DNA from: Ruminococcus sp.
GTDB taxonomy: Bacteria; Bacillota; Clostridia; Oscillospirales; Ruminococcaceae
Direction of reading: 5' to 3'
Assembly (NCBI GenBank): GCA_020861185.1
Contig: JAJBSV010000008.1
Location: 277,016 to 341,015, forward strand
Length of the DNA stretch: 64,000 bases
Each line of letters opens with the position of its first letter. Position 1 is the stretch's first letter. Of this stretch, positions 34,827-42,169 are shown piece after piece. Below the pieces are notes generated by a model. The model had not been told where the DNA came from. It made no database searches and saw nothing but the letters and a program-made list of their open reading frames with translations. The position numbers and the translations under genes were made by a program.

Positions 34827-36194
34827 TTATTTTTCGACAGCTTCCTGAGGCTCCGCCTCGGTATTTTCCTTCCCTACCCACTTTGTGGTCTTGAAGAAGG
34901 TGATTGACATTATCGTGGAAATAGTCCATCCGACAGGCCAAGCGCACCAGATACCGGTTATGCCTAGCGAAGTCTGCGAGAGTACAAGAGCGAGAACCAC
35001 TCTTATAATCAAATCCGTGAAGGTAGCCGCCATGAATTTCTTCATAAGTCCGGCGCCTCTCAGAACTCCGTCGGTTACGAGCTTTGCCGCAACCACGAAG
35101 TAGAACGGGGAGATTATTCTTAAGAACGAGACACCAACGTCAACCGACTCCCCTGTCGGGCTTTCGAGGAAGAGATAAAGAATTCCGCTTGAGAATATCC
35201 AGTAGATGAGAACAATCGGGACGCAGAGAACGAACACAATCTTGAGTCCCGCCTTCCAACCTAAGTTAATTCTCGAGTATTTCTTCGCGCCAAGATTTTG
35301 GGCGGTAAAGCTTGAGATGCCGTTCCCGAGAGTCGCAAGCGATGTTACGACCATGTTATTCAGTTTTACTGCGGCTGAATAGCCCGCCATCGCCGCCGTG
35401 CCGAAGCCGTTTATTACACTCTGGATTATGATATTTCCGACGGATATGAAGCTCTGCTGGAGGATACTCGGAATTGCGATTACGGCGAACTGCTTGACGC
35501 AATCCCACGAGAATATCTGAACCTTGCCCTCTGTTTTGATTTTCGCAAATCTCACGAATACCACGGTGACAGCTAAGATACAGCTTATTCCCTGGCAGAT
35601 TAGAGTTGCAAGAGCTACACCGGCTACGCCCATATCAAATACTGCAACGAAGAGAATATCCACGCCGATATTTGCGACAGATGAGCACATCAGGAAGAAG
35701 AACGGAGTCTTCGAATCGCCGAGAGCAGAAAAAATTCCGGTGGCGATATTATAGAAGAACATGAACGGAAGCCCACATATGTAGATGTCAAGATAAAGCT
35801 TTGAATCAGCAAAAACCTCATCGGGAGTATTTATGAGCCTGAGAAGAACGCCACAGAATATCAGTCCGATAATCATGAGAACAGCACAGAGAACCGCACT
35901 TACGATAAGTGCCGAATAAACAGCTGTTTTGAGCTCCTTATACTTCTTTGCACCGAAAAGCTGAGCTGAGATTACCGAACAGCCGATATTGCACCCGAAG
36001 GCGAATGCGATGAATATAAGCGTTATCTCATAGCTGTTACCTACTGCGGCAAGAGCGTCGTTTCCGATAAACTTTCCGGCGACAAGGCTATCGGCTATGT
36101 TATAGAGTTGCTGAAATATGATGCTTCCGAATAGCGGGATGCAGAATTTCAGCAGCACTTTAGTAGGGTCTGATGTGGTTAAATCTCTGTTCAT
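34827..36194 (-). CDS. MATE family efflux transporter
   Basis: A 455-aa multidrug and toxin extrusion protein with twelve hydrophobic segments in two six-helix halves. Seen: LLKFCIPLFGSIIFQQLYNIADSLVAGKFIG at the start of half one (helix 1, with the typical QQLYNIAD), GCSVISAQLFGAKKY, and the matching FTAQNLGAKKYSRI in half two. Substrate unknown; such pumps exchange cationic drugs for Na+ or H+. The start at 36194 has GGAGG 6 nt upstream. Its promoter overlaps, face to face, that of the divergent yfcE gene. Confidence 0.94.
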   Translation of the reverse strand: MNRDLTTSDPTKVLLKFCIPLFGSIIFQQLYNIADSLVAGKFIGNDALAAVGNSYEITLIFIAFAFGCNIGCSVISAQLFGAKKYKELKTAVYSALIVSAVLCAVLMIIGLIFCGVLLRLINTPDEVFADSKLYLDIYICGLPFMFFYNIATGIFSALGDSKTPFFFLMCSSVANIGVDILFVAVFDMGVAGVALATLICQGISCILAVTVVFVRFAKIKTEGKVQIFSWDCVKQFAVIAIPSILQQSFISVGNIIIQSVINGFGTAAMAGYSAAVKLNNMVVTSLATLGNGISSFTAQNLGAKKYSRINLGWKAGLKIVFVLCVPIVLIYWIFSSGILYLFLESPTGESVDVGVSFLRIISPFYFVVAAKLVTDGVLRGAGLMKKFMAATFTDLIIRVVLALVLSQTSLGITGIWCAWPVGWTISTIMSITFFKTTKWVGKENTEAEPQEAVEK

Positions 36195-36231
36195 ATACTT
36201 CCTCCGTCTATTAAAAAAGCTCAAAGAGCTA

Positions 36232-36260
36232 TTGACTTATCTCCAAGCACATACTATAAT
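36232..36260 (+). promoter_or_regulatory. Sigma-A promoter of yfcE
   Basis: TTGACT and TATAAT with a 17-bp spacer, 34 bp before the yfcE ATG. Its -10 box shares four base pairs with the -10 box of the MATE promoter on the other strand. Confidence 0.85.
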
Positions 36261-36281
36261 ACCGTTATGAATTTTAGTCAA
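36253..36281 (-). promoter_or_regulatory. Sigma-A promoter of the MATE gene
   Basis: TTGACT and TATAGT with a 17-bp spacer on the minus strand. It points towards and overlaps the yfcE promoter, so RNA polymerase can occupy only one at a time. Confidence 0.8.
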
Positions 36282-36294
36282 GAGGTGTTTTTAT

Positions 36295-36837
36295 ATGAAA
36301 TTGATGATTGCATCCGATATCCACGGCTCTGCATACTACTGCAAGAAGCTACTTGAAAGATTTGAATCTGAGAATCCAAATAAACTCATACTGCTTGGCG
36401 ATATTCTGTACCACGGTCCGAGAAATGCCCTGCCGAAGGATTACAATCCGGCTGAGGTTGCAGAAATGCTGAATGAAATCAAAGACAAAGTCTTTTCAAT
36501 CAGAGGCAACTGCGATGCGGATGTTGACCAGATGATGCTTCACTTCCCTATCCTTTCAGACAGCGCGATTGTATATGTCTGCGGTCATGAGCTCTACCTG
36601 ATACATGGGCACAACTACGGTGAAACCAATCCTCCGCCGATTGCAAAAAGCACTATCCTTGTATGCGGACATACGCATGTCCCGAAGTGTCAGGACTATG
36701 ACGGGTATATCTATGTCAATCCCGGGTCGGTATCTATTCCGAAGGAAGACAGCCCGCACAGCTATATTGTTCTTGAAGACAACACTATTATCTGGAATGA
36801 TATAGACGGGAACGAATATATGAGGCGAGAGCTATAA
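36295..36837 (+). CDS. yfcE: YfcE-type metallophosphodiesterase
   Basis: A 180-aa calcineurin-like phosphodiesterase of the YfcE/MJ0936 group. All metal-site motifs are present: SDIHGSAYYC (residues 7-16), LLGDILYHGPRN, RGNCDADVD, LIHGHNYG and CGHTHVPK. E. coli YfcE hydrolyses model phosphodiesters; the natural substrate is unknown. The RBS is GAGGTG. It is a single gene with its own promoter and a shared terminator, divergent from the MATE gene. Confidence 0.93.
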   Translation: MKLMIASDIHGSAYYCKKLLERFESENPNKLILLGDILYHGPRNALPKDYNPAEVAEMLNEIKDKVFSIRGNCDADVDQMMLHFPILSDSAIVYVCGHELYLIHGHNYGETNPPPIAKSTILVCGHTHVPKCQDYDGYIYVNPGSVSIPKEDSPHSYIVLEDNTIIWNDIDGNEYMRREL

Positions 36838-36849
36838 TAAATATAATCA

Positions 36850-36883
36850 AAAAGAGGACACCTGAGCATGGTGTCCTCTTTTA
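36850..36883. terminator. Bidirectional terminator between yfcE and the acyltransferase operon
   Basis: Perfect 12-bp stem (36851-36862 with 36870-36881) and a 7-nt loop, with A/T-rich flanks on both sides. It lies between two converging genes and can end both transcripts. Confidence 0.9.
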
Positions 36884-36885
36884 TG

Positions 36886-37902
36886 TTATCTTTTCTTACG
36901 GAATATTCTTGATATTCTCGTTTTACGCTTGACATGTCTGCACTCACGGCGTTCTCTATGCCTGAGTTTCCTCTCGGCACTTTTCTTTTTATGCTCTTCG
37001 ACAACTGACATAGGTGCCAAAGCCGTCGATTTCGCCACAGAAGCATCATGTCCAATCCAACCAGCGATATCCGAATCCTCAAAGTCATAGACAAGCTTCT
37101 TTGAATATGCTTTTTCGTATGCTTCAATCTTCTGACGATAATCTGTCTCCATCATATCAAAGCTGTTCTCACGGGCAGACTTATTCGGGTCGGGATAGAT
37201 GGGCTTGAGAATATGGATGACATACTCCGTCTTGTAGAATTCGTCGTTATCCAACTCGTCTGTGTCACGAATCTCAACGAAGCAGGAGATAATCGGGACA
37301 TTGTTCTCTGCGGCGTAATAGTAAGCACCACGTTTGGGAGGACGGGGCTTGCGATAGTTGAACCACATTTCCTGTTCGGGGTAAATGAGAATTACTGAGT
37401 TCTTTTTGAGCTCCTGCCTTATCTTTTCGGCAAAGAATTCGGAACGGCGCTCTTTCTGGCTCGGGAGTGGAATCGTGTCGGCATTCTTCATGATATATCC
37501 GATAAAGCCGCCCATAGCAAGATTATTCTCCTGACTTACGATTCGCATATGCTTGTGACCGGTTCTTCTCATGGCAGTGCGGACAATCGTAGGATCAAGA
37601 GGATTGAAGTGATTACTGGTTATAATCGCACCAGATGTGATACCGATTATATTCTTCGCTCCTTCGACCCGGGTCTTACGGTTGACCATTCTTGCAACAG
37701 AATCAGTGATGGCTCTGGCGCAAAGAGTGTCAACCCGCTTTTTCAGGGTCTTGCTTTTTGCGATAAACTCATCGACAAGCGCATTCCTTTCATCATGGGA
37801 AAGCTCAGCATCATCAACCTCAACCTTGCTGTTGAAGTCCTGCTCCGCTACCTTCTCCTCGATATTCTTAATTACCTCGTCCTTGTGGCTTCCTATAATC
37901 AT
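36886..37902 (-). CDS. PlsC-like acyltransferase with N- and C-terminal extensions
   Basis: A 338-aa protein of the lysophospholipid acyltransferase (PlsC) superfamily. The catalytic NHX4D box is intact (SNHFNPLDP, about residue 97) and is followed by the glycerolphosphate-binding type motif ILIYPEQEMW. About 95 residues of charged, helical sequence precede the core (VEVDDAELSHDERNALVDEF), and a strongly basic tail ends the protein (RKLRHRERRECRHVKRKTRI), which may bind acidic membranes. No membrane helix is obvious. Its start overlaps the stop of the upstream GT8 gene by 4 bp. The acyl acceptor is unknown; the gene context suggests a glycosylated lipid. Confidence 0.85.
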   Translation of the reverse strand: MIIGSHKDEVIKNIEEKVAEQDFNSKVEVDDAELSHDERNALVDEFIAKSKTLKKRVDTLCARAITDSVARMVNRKTRVEGAKNIIGITSGAIITSNHFNPLDPTIVRTAMRRTGHKHMRIVSQENNLAMGGFIGYIMKNADTIPLPSQKERRSEFFAEKIRQELKKNSVILIYPEQEMWFNYRKPRPPKRGAYYYAAENNVPIISCFVEIRDTDELDNDEFYKTEYVIHILKPIYPDPNKSARENSFDMMETDYRQKIEAYEKAYSKKLVYDFEDSDIAGWIGHDASVAKSTALAPMSVVEEHKKKSAERKLRHRERRECRHVKRKTRISRIFRKKR

Positions 37903-38855
37903 ATACGAACCTTTACTCCGTTATCATACATTTTCTTGAATGTTACTTCGTTTTTATCCAGAACAGCTGCCTTTGAAATAAGCTTCATGAGCGTATCACT
38001 ATCGGCTTTTTGCTTGGATTCGTCATAATTTGCCTTGAAGTCAAGGATATCATTCTTGAACGGCGACATTTCGGCATACTTCCAGAAATATTCCTCATAA
38101 GGGATGTTATCATAGCACCAAGGCTTCTGGAAGAGGTTAAAATGTATCAGCTTGGGATTAGGATTGAGCTTGACCTCGCCGCCCTGAGGAGGCATTGTAT
38201 CCCAGTCATCAGAAAGATACTTGATGTTTCCGTTGCACATAGCGTTTATGTAGTCCTGATCGGGTGCAACGGTGTCGAAGTGATACTCGTTCATGAGATT
38301 TAAGAAATGCTCGCTGAAGTGTCTATCGCGCATCATCTTCAAATCCATCAGAAGAATTCCCGAATTAATGTAATCATCCGAAGCAGTACCAACGGCGTTT
38401 TCGGTATAGAAGACCAAATCCGGAACGCCCTGAATAGAACGGTCACAGCAGGCACCTATTATATTGCCTTCAAGATTGGTATTATATAGCTCAGAAATGT
38501 CACCCGGGACGATTATGTCGCTGTCAATATATATGCCTTTATCATACTGTGGGAACATGTCTGCAATGAAAATCCTGAAATAGATGGTAAGTGTGAAATA
38601 ATCGCATCTTAACTTGTTTTCTTCTCTTGCAACGATGCCATGGAATTCATCCTCCATTTCGATAAACTCAATCGAAAACGGAGCTTTGACGCCGGTCTTT
38701 ATCTTTTCGATGGATTTATCGGTCAGATCCTGATGAAGAACGTAAATAATATACTCGTTATCCTTGGATGCGTTTTCAACCAATGAACGGATTGCACAGT
38801 CGAGGTAGGGAGCGTAACCCTCATCGACCGAAAAGAATATTGGAATTATTGACAT
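37899..38855 (-). CDS. Glycosyltransferase family 8 protein
   Basis: A 318-aa retaining glycosyltransferase of the GT8 family (LgtC/GspA-like). Seen: N-terminal SIIPIFFSVDEGYAPYLDCAI, the DxD metal site in KGIYIDSDIIV, DYINSGILLMDLKMMR, and the PDQDYINAMCNG and LIHFNLFQKPW motifs. GT8 enzymes move galactose or glucose from UDP-sugars to lipids, glycans or proteins. The start at 38855 (GAAAGGA 9 nt upstream) lies one base after the stop of the next GT8 gene. It is the third gene of the acyltransferase-GT8-GT8-acyltransferase operon. Confidence 0.92.
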   Translation of the reverse strand: MSIIPIFFSVDEGYAPYLDCAIRSLVENASKDNEYIIYVLHQDLTDKSIEKIKTGVKAPFSIEFIEMEDEFHGIVAREENKLRCDYFTLTIYFRIFIADMFPQYDKGIYIDSDIIVPGDISELYNTNLEGNIIGACCDRSIQGVPDLVFYTENAVGTASDDYINSGILLMDLKMMRDRHFSEHFLNLMNEYHFDTVAPDQDYINAMCNGNIKYLSDDWDTMPPQGGEVKLNPNPKLIHFNLFQKPWCYDNIPYEEYFWKYAEMSPFKNDILDFKANYDESKQKADSDTLMKLISKAAVLDKNEVTFKKMYDNGVKVRI

Positions 38856-38856
38856 A

Positions 38857-39705
38857 TTAGTTTTCCTTTCTTTGTCTGTCACTAACTATTGCTTCGTAGA
38901 ATACGGTATATTCAGAGAGCAAATCATCGTATTCATGTAGCTTTAAAACCTCGTGAAGTCTTGGGATATCCCAAAGCTTGACGGTTACTGTTCTTATGTA
39001 CGGGAAGAAGCGGAAGCTTGTGGTGAAATGCTGCATGACTGTGTCAGGCTTAAGTTTTCTTTGCTCGTTGTATTTGCGGGGGCAAATCTTTTTCGAGGCT
39101 GCAAGCTTATTGATAGCCGACTGATCGGGCATGAACATCTTCTTTTCACAACAACGCTTGCGACTTTTTCTGAAGAGACCGGTTTTTCTTATCTTAGACA
39201 TATTCATAAGAAGCACACCGGAATTGAGATAATCGCGCTTGAATGGATTCTTTCGGAAGAACCATCCGCCATAGTAATCGAGAACTCCGGCAATTTCATA
39301 TTCAGTCATATCCTGATTGTAAAACTCGCTCGGGTCACTCCGGCAGACAACGTCGTTGTCAAGGTACATTATCTTATCGGGAATCTCCGAAACTTCGTCA
39401 GCAAACAGCCTGAGCATGCAAAACGGCGTGAAACGAGTACCCATATTTACAGAGGGAACCTCTTTTTTGAAAAGCTCGGAAACATCTATGAGCTTTATAC
39501 TGTCAGAGCTGTTATAGCCCTGCATATATTCTCTTAGAGCGCATATAACGTCATCCCTGACCGGCGAAATATGTTTTCCCTGAAAATCCATTTCGGCAGT
39601 CAGAACCCATACATGAAGATCGGTTTCGATATTTTTCAGAAGCGACATAACCGAGATAATCAAGCCTCGCTCTATATTGCCGTCGCCGCAGTAAAGTACG
39701 TTCAT
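38857..39705 (-). CDS. Glycosyltransferase family 8 protein, second copy
   Basis: A 282-aa GT8 protein, related to but clearly different from its neighbour. Seen: MNVLYCGDGNIERGLIISVMSLL, the DxD-type site as IMYLDNDVVCR, DYLNSGVLLMNMSKIR, and PDQSAINKLA. The C-terminus lacks the LIHFN-W motif in the same form but has QHFTTSFRFFPYIR. Two GT8 enzymes in tandem suggest two successive sugar transfers to one acceptor. The ATG overlaps the acyltransferase stop (ATGA), so translation is coupled. Confidence 0.9.
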   Translation of the reverse strand: MNVLYCGDGNIERGLIISVMSLLKNIETDLHVWVLTAEMDFQGKHISPVRDDVICALREYMQGYNSSDSIKLIDVSELFKKEVPSVNMGTRFTPFCMLRLFADEVSEIPDKIMYLDNDVVCRSDPSEFYNQDMTEYEIAGVLDYYGGWFFRKNPFKRDYLNSGVLLMNMSKIRKTGLFRKSRKRCCEKKMFMPDQSAINKLAASKKICPRKYNEQRKLKPDTVMQHFTTSFRFFPYIRTVTVKLWDIPRLHEVLKLHEYDDLLSEYTVFYEAIVSDRQRKEN

Positions 39706-40490
39706 TGTGGCTCTTTCCTCACATATCTGATATACTCATAGGTGCTGTTTTTGCTTCTTTCGACCATCGTCTCGTGAATCTCATCGCAAAGCTTGCGCTG
39801 AGCTTCTTTGGTCTTCAAGGTCTTGTCGGGATAAAACGGACCGTCAATATAAACCGTGGTCCTTGGCTTTCTGCCGAATCTGCGCTTCTGATATGTAGTG
39901 GTCATGCAGTAAGCAGGAGCGTCGAACATGACGGGAAATCTGAAGGAAGTTATCGGAAAAGGTCTTACAAAAGTGCAGTTCTGCCAGAGATGAGCTTCGG
40001 GATAGATAACAACAGCGCGACCGTCTTCAAGATGCCTTTTAATTGCATCTAAGAACAGCTTCATATGCTCCATGGAATCAGGAACCACTATTCCTCCGAT
40101 TATCGGGATTATCTTCCCTATCACTGGAATTTCGAGATTATCAACACCTGCTATTGAGAAGATTCTCTTCGGGAAGACATACTGCGTGGGAGAAAAGACA
40201 TCTCCGAGAGTCTGGGTGTGATTTCCGTAGAGGACGAAGCCGGTGTCCTTGCGCTTTTTGAAGGCTTCCCTGCCGACAACCTTAGTGTGAAGAGCAAGCC
40301 TTGAATGAAAGAAGCCGAAGATGAATGCAAGTGAGTAAGCAATCCACGAGAAGAAACGGTATATCTTATTTGTGTGATACCATTTATAGCTTTCCAGAAT
40401 CTTGGCTTCCGATTTGCCGCTGTCGACAAAGTCGTCGGTATACTCTTCATAATAACGAACTTCCTTTGGCTCACAGTTCAAGCCCTTCAC
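39702..40490 (-). CDS. PlsC-like acyltransferase with H-X5-D box
   Basis: A 262-aa protein of the PlsC superfamily, first in the operon. A hydrophobic segment near residues 45-65 (IYRFFSWIAYSLAFIFGFF) could anchor it to the membrane. The catalytic region reads YGNHTQTLGDVFSP: the His and Asp are five residues apart rather than the usual four. The later motif VVIYPEAHLW fits the family. The altered spacing may define a subfamily or shift activity. The listed start is GTG at 40490; a TTG at 40481 is an alternative. An extended -10 element lies about 30 bp upstream. Confidence 0.84.
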   Translation of the reverse strand: MKGLNCEPKEVRYYEEYTDDFVDSGKSEAKILESYKWYHTNKIYRFFSWIAYSLAFIFGFFHSRLALHTKVVGREAFKKRKDTGFVLYGNHTQTLGDVFSPTQYVFPKRIFSIAGVDNLEIPVIGKIIPIIGGIVVPDSMEHMKLFLDAIKRHLEDGRAVVIYPEAHLWQNCTFVRPFPITSFRFPVMFDAPAYCMTTTYQKRRFGRKPRTTVYIDGPFYPDKTLKTKEAQRKLCDEIHETMVERSKNSTYEYIRYVRKEPQ

Positions 40491-40516
40491 TTCCCCGCTG
40501 AAAAATCATTACTTTG

Positions 40517-40525
40517 ATTATAGCA
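40517..40525 (-). promoter_or_regulatory. Extended -10 promoter of the acyltransferase-GT8 operon
   Basis: TGCTATAAT on the minus strand, 27 bp upstream of the first gene of the operon. The -35 region is poor, as is usual for extended -10 promoters. It is the only promoter-like site between the operon and the hairpin cluster. Confidence 0.5.
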
Positions 40526-40563
40526 TATTTTTCAAAGTTCGTCTACAGCTAATTTTACCAAAA

Positions 40564-40653
40564 TGTCTGAAATAAATCAACCCACAGTTTCAGACACTGC
40601 TCTCTACTCTCAGGATTTTAGCAGTAGAGAGGATAGTAGAGAAATTCTACTGC
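40564..40653 (-). repeat. Cluster of overlapping inverted repeats
   Basis: Perfect inverted repeats: TGTCTGAAA (40564-40572) with TTTCAGACA (40588-40596); CTCTCTACT (40600-40608) with AGTAGAGAG (40623-40631); GCAGTAGA (40621-40628) with TCTACTGC (40646-40653); and AGTAGA (40635-40640) with TCTACT (40646-40651). The last three compete with each other. In minus-strand RNA the first pair is followed by UUUU and may end transcription. No gene is seen here. The whole span 40491-40705 carries only these repeats, a small-gene terminator and a promoter-like site. Confidence 0.6.
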
Positions 40654-40663
40654 AACAAAAATA

Positions 40664-40686
40664 AGGTGAAATGTCTGATTTCACCT
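40664..40686 (-). terminator. Terminator after the 41-aa reading frame
   Basis: Perfect 8-bp stem AGGTGAAA/TTTCACCT with a 7-nt loop, then TATTTTTG on the minus strand, 20 bp after the stop of the small frame. Confidence 0.68.
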
Positions 40687-40705
40687 GAATATAGCCCTTA
40701 TGAAA

Positions 40706-40831
40706 TTATAGATATGAGCTCTTATTGCGATTACAAACTTCCGAGTAAATTGTTACCTTCTCAAAAGTGCCGTACTGAATACCCGAAATGGTTTCGGTAG
40801 AGTTGCTCGGCTCACGTTCTACAAGTATCAT
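40706..40831 (-). CDS. Possible 41-aa small protein
   Basis: A short frame, MILVEREPSNSTETISG at its start and VCNRNKSSYL at its end, behind a strong RBS (GGAGG, 5 nt before the ATG) and followed 20 bp later by a terminator-like hairpin. No membrane segment or known motif is visible. It lies downstream of the two tRNA-Gln genes and their terminator, so it would need read-through or an unseen promoter. The signals support translation, but the length makes it uncertain. Confidence 0.42.
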   Translation of the reverse strand: MILVEREPSNSTETISGIQYGTFEKVTIYSEVCNRNKSSYL

Positions 40832-40845
40832 AAAAACCTCCGGAT

Positions 40846-40877
40846 AAAGAAATGCCGCAGATTATTCATCTGCGGCA
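40846..40877 (-). terminator. Terminator of the tRNA-Gln pair
   Basis: Nine-base-pair stem TGCCGCAGA/TCTGCGGCA with a 7-nt loop and a TTTCTTT tail on the minus strand, 3 bp after the second tRNA. Confidence 0.85.
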
Positions 40878-40880
40878 ATT

Positions 40881-40956
40881 TGGCTGCGGCTCTAGGATTC
40901 GAACCTAGGGAATGCTGGAGTCAGAGTCCAGTGCCTTACCACTTGGCGAAGCCGCA
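40881..40956 (-). tRNA. tRNA-Gln (anticodon CTG)
   Basis: Seventy-six nucleotides with encoded CCA. Acceptor TGCGGCT/AGCCGCA, anticodon stem CTGGA/TCCAG with loop CTCTGAC (anticodon CTG), T loop TTCGAAT. It lies 24 bp after the TTG tRNA-Gln and probably shares its transcript. Confidence 0.96.
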
Positions 40957-40980
40957 AAAAAGAAACTATGCAAAAAACTT

Positions 40981-41056
40981 TGGCTGGGATAGGTGGATTC
41001 GAACCACCGGAATGACGGAGTCAAAGTCCGCTGCCTTACCTCTTGGCTATATCCCA
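40981..41056 (-). tRNA. tRNA-Gln (anticodon TTG)
   Basis: Seventy-six nucleotides with encoded CCA. Acceptor TGGGATA/TATCCCA, anticodon loop CTTTGAC (anticodon TTG), T loop TTCGAAT. Together with the CTG isoacceptor it covers both glutamine codons. Confidence 0.96.
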
Positions 41057-41089
41057 CCGATTATTGACAGCGCTCTGCACAGCTTTTAT

Positions 41090-41118
41090 ATTATAGCAGG
41101 GTCTTGCGAAAAATGCAA
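41090..41118 (-). promoter_or_regulatory. Sigma-A promoter of the tRNA-Gln pair
   Basis: TTGCAT and TATAAT with a 17-bp spacer, 34 bp upstream of the first tRNA. Confidence 0.82.
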
Positions 41119-41203
41119 GCCCTTTTTGCAAATTTTTTTGAGATTTTTCTTTAGCTCCGAGGGCTCCGGAATTTATAAAACCGAAGCCTTCGTAAGCGTA
41201 AAA

Positions 41204-41752
41204 TCACTTAAAGAACAGTGGGAGCTTTTCGAGATAGAATATATCGGTTCTGTCAGCGGCATCGCCTTCGGCGAGAACTGCACACTGTCCGACTATATTT
41301 CCACCAGCATACTCAACGAGCTTGTGGACAGCCTCGAGAGACTCGCCTGTCGAGATAACGTCGTCGACGATGAGAACTCTCTTGCCCTTCATGAAGTCAG
41401 CCTCGTTCTGGTCGAGCCAGAGCTTCTGGGATGATGCGGTGGTGATAGACTTGACATCTACGGATACAGGGTTTCTCATGTAAAGCTTTGCCATCTTTCT
41501 TGCAACGATGTAGGTAACACTGTCGCCGATTTCACGAGCCATTTCGTAAGCAAGCGGAATTCCCTTTGATTCGGCAGTGATGATAACATCGCACTCGGGA
41601 ATCTTCTTTATGAGTTCCTTTGCGCAGGCTACGGTCAGCTCGACATCGGAGAACATTATGAATGCGGCGATGTCCATGTGCTCGTTTACCTCGCAGAGGG
41701 GCAATTCCCTCGTCAGTCCGGCAACATTAAGCGTATAGGTCTTGGTTTCCAT
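41204..41752 (-). CDS. Phosphoribosyltransferase, adenine PRTase-like
   Basis: A 182-aa type I phosphoribosyltransferase. The PRPP-binding loop VLIVDDVISTGES (about residues 127-139) is intact, with the flexible-loop region before it and the PPi-loop-like TAESKGIPLAYEMAR near 60-74, as in adenine phosphoribosyltransferase. The N-terminus (TYTLNVAGLTRELPL) differs from E. coli Apt, so adenine is the best guess but xanthine or another base is possible. It lies 57 bp downstream of the HIT gene on the same strand. Confidence 0.85.
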   Translation of the reverse strand: METKTYTLNVAGLTRELPLCEVNEHMDIAAFIMFSDVELTVACAKELIKKIPECDVIITAESKGIPLAYEMAREIGDSVTYIVARKMAKLYMRNPVSVDVKSITTASSQKLWLDQNEADFMKGKRVLIVDDVISTGESLEAVHKLVEYAGGNIVGQCAVLAEGDAADRTDIFYLEKLPLFFK

Positions 41753-41809
41753 GATACATTTTCCTTTCTCGAAAAAATTTCTCTATGTTCGGTCTGGGTC
41801 ACTTTGACC

Positions 41810-42151
41810 TCAGACCATTCCTCCTAATTTTTCACCGCCAAGAAGATGGAAATGCAGATGCATGACCGTCTGACCGGCGGATTCGCCGCAGTTAGATACG
41901 ACTCTGTAGCCGCTCTCGTCGAGACCGATTGAATGGGCGTACTCAGCTATAGCTTCATAGATTTTCGAAACCACAAGGCTATTATCAGGTGTGATTGCGC
42001 TTACACCAGAGATATGCTCCTTCGGAACGAAGAGAACGTGAACAGGCGCTACAGGCGATATGTCCTTGAAGGCATAGACATATTCGTTCTCGAAGACCTT
42101 AGTCGAAGGAACCTCGCCGTTAATGATTTTGCAAAACAGACAATCTGACAT
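41810..42151 (-). CDS. HIT family nucleotide-binding protein (HinT-like)
   Basis: A 113-aa histidine-triad protein with CLFCKIINGEVPS at the N-terminus (possible zinc Cys pair) and the catalytic triad motif HLHFHLLGG near the C-terminus. HinT-type enzymes hydrolyse AMP-lysine and other purine nucleoside phosphoramidates, including aminoacyl-adenylates. Its position 18 bp after alaS fits a role in clearing adenylates, but the family occurs in many contexts. The length is standard. Confidence 0.93.
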   Translation of the reverse strand: MSDCLFCKIINGEVPSTKVFENEYVYAFKDISPVAPVHVLFVPKEHISGVSAITPDNSLVVSKIYEAIAEYAHSIGLDESGYRVVSNCGESAGQTVMHLHFHLLGGEKLGGMV

Positions 42152-42169
42152 TTCACACGTTCCTTCCTG

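Noticed and set aside
40706..40831. Frameshifted reading of the 41-aa frame
   Set aside because: A first look suggested an interruption, but on re-reading the bases the frame is continuous from 40831 to 40706.
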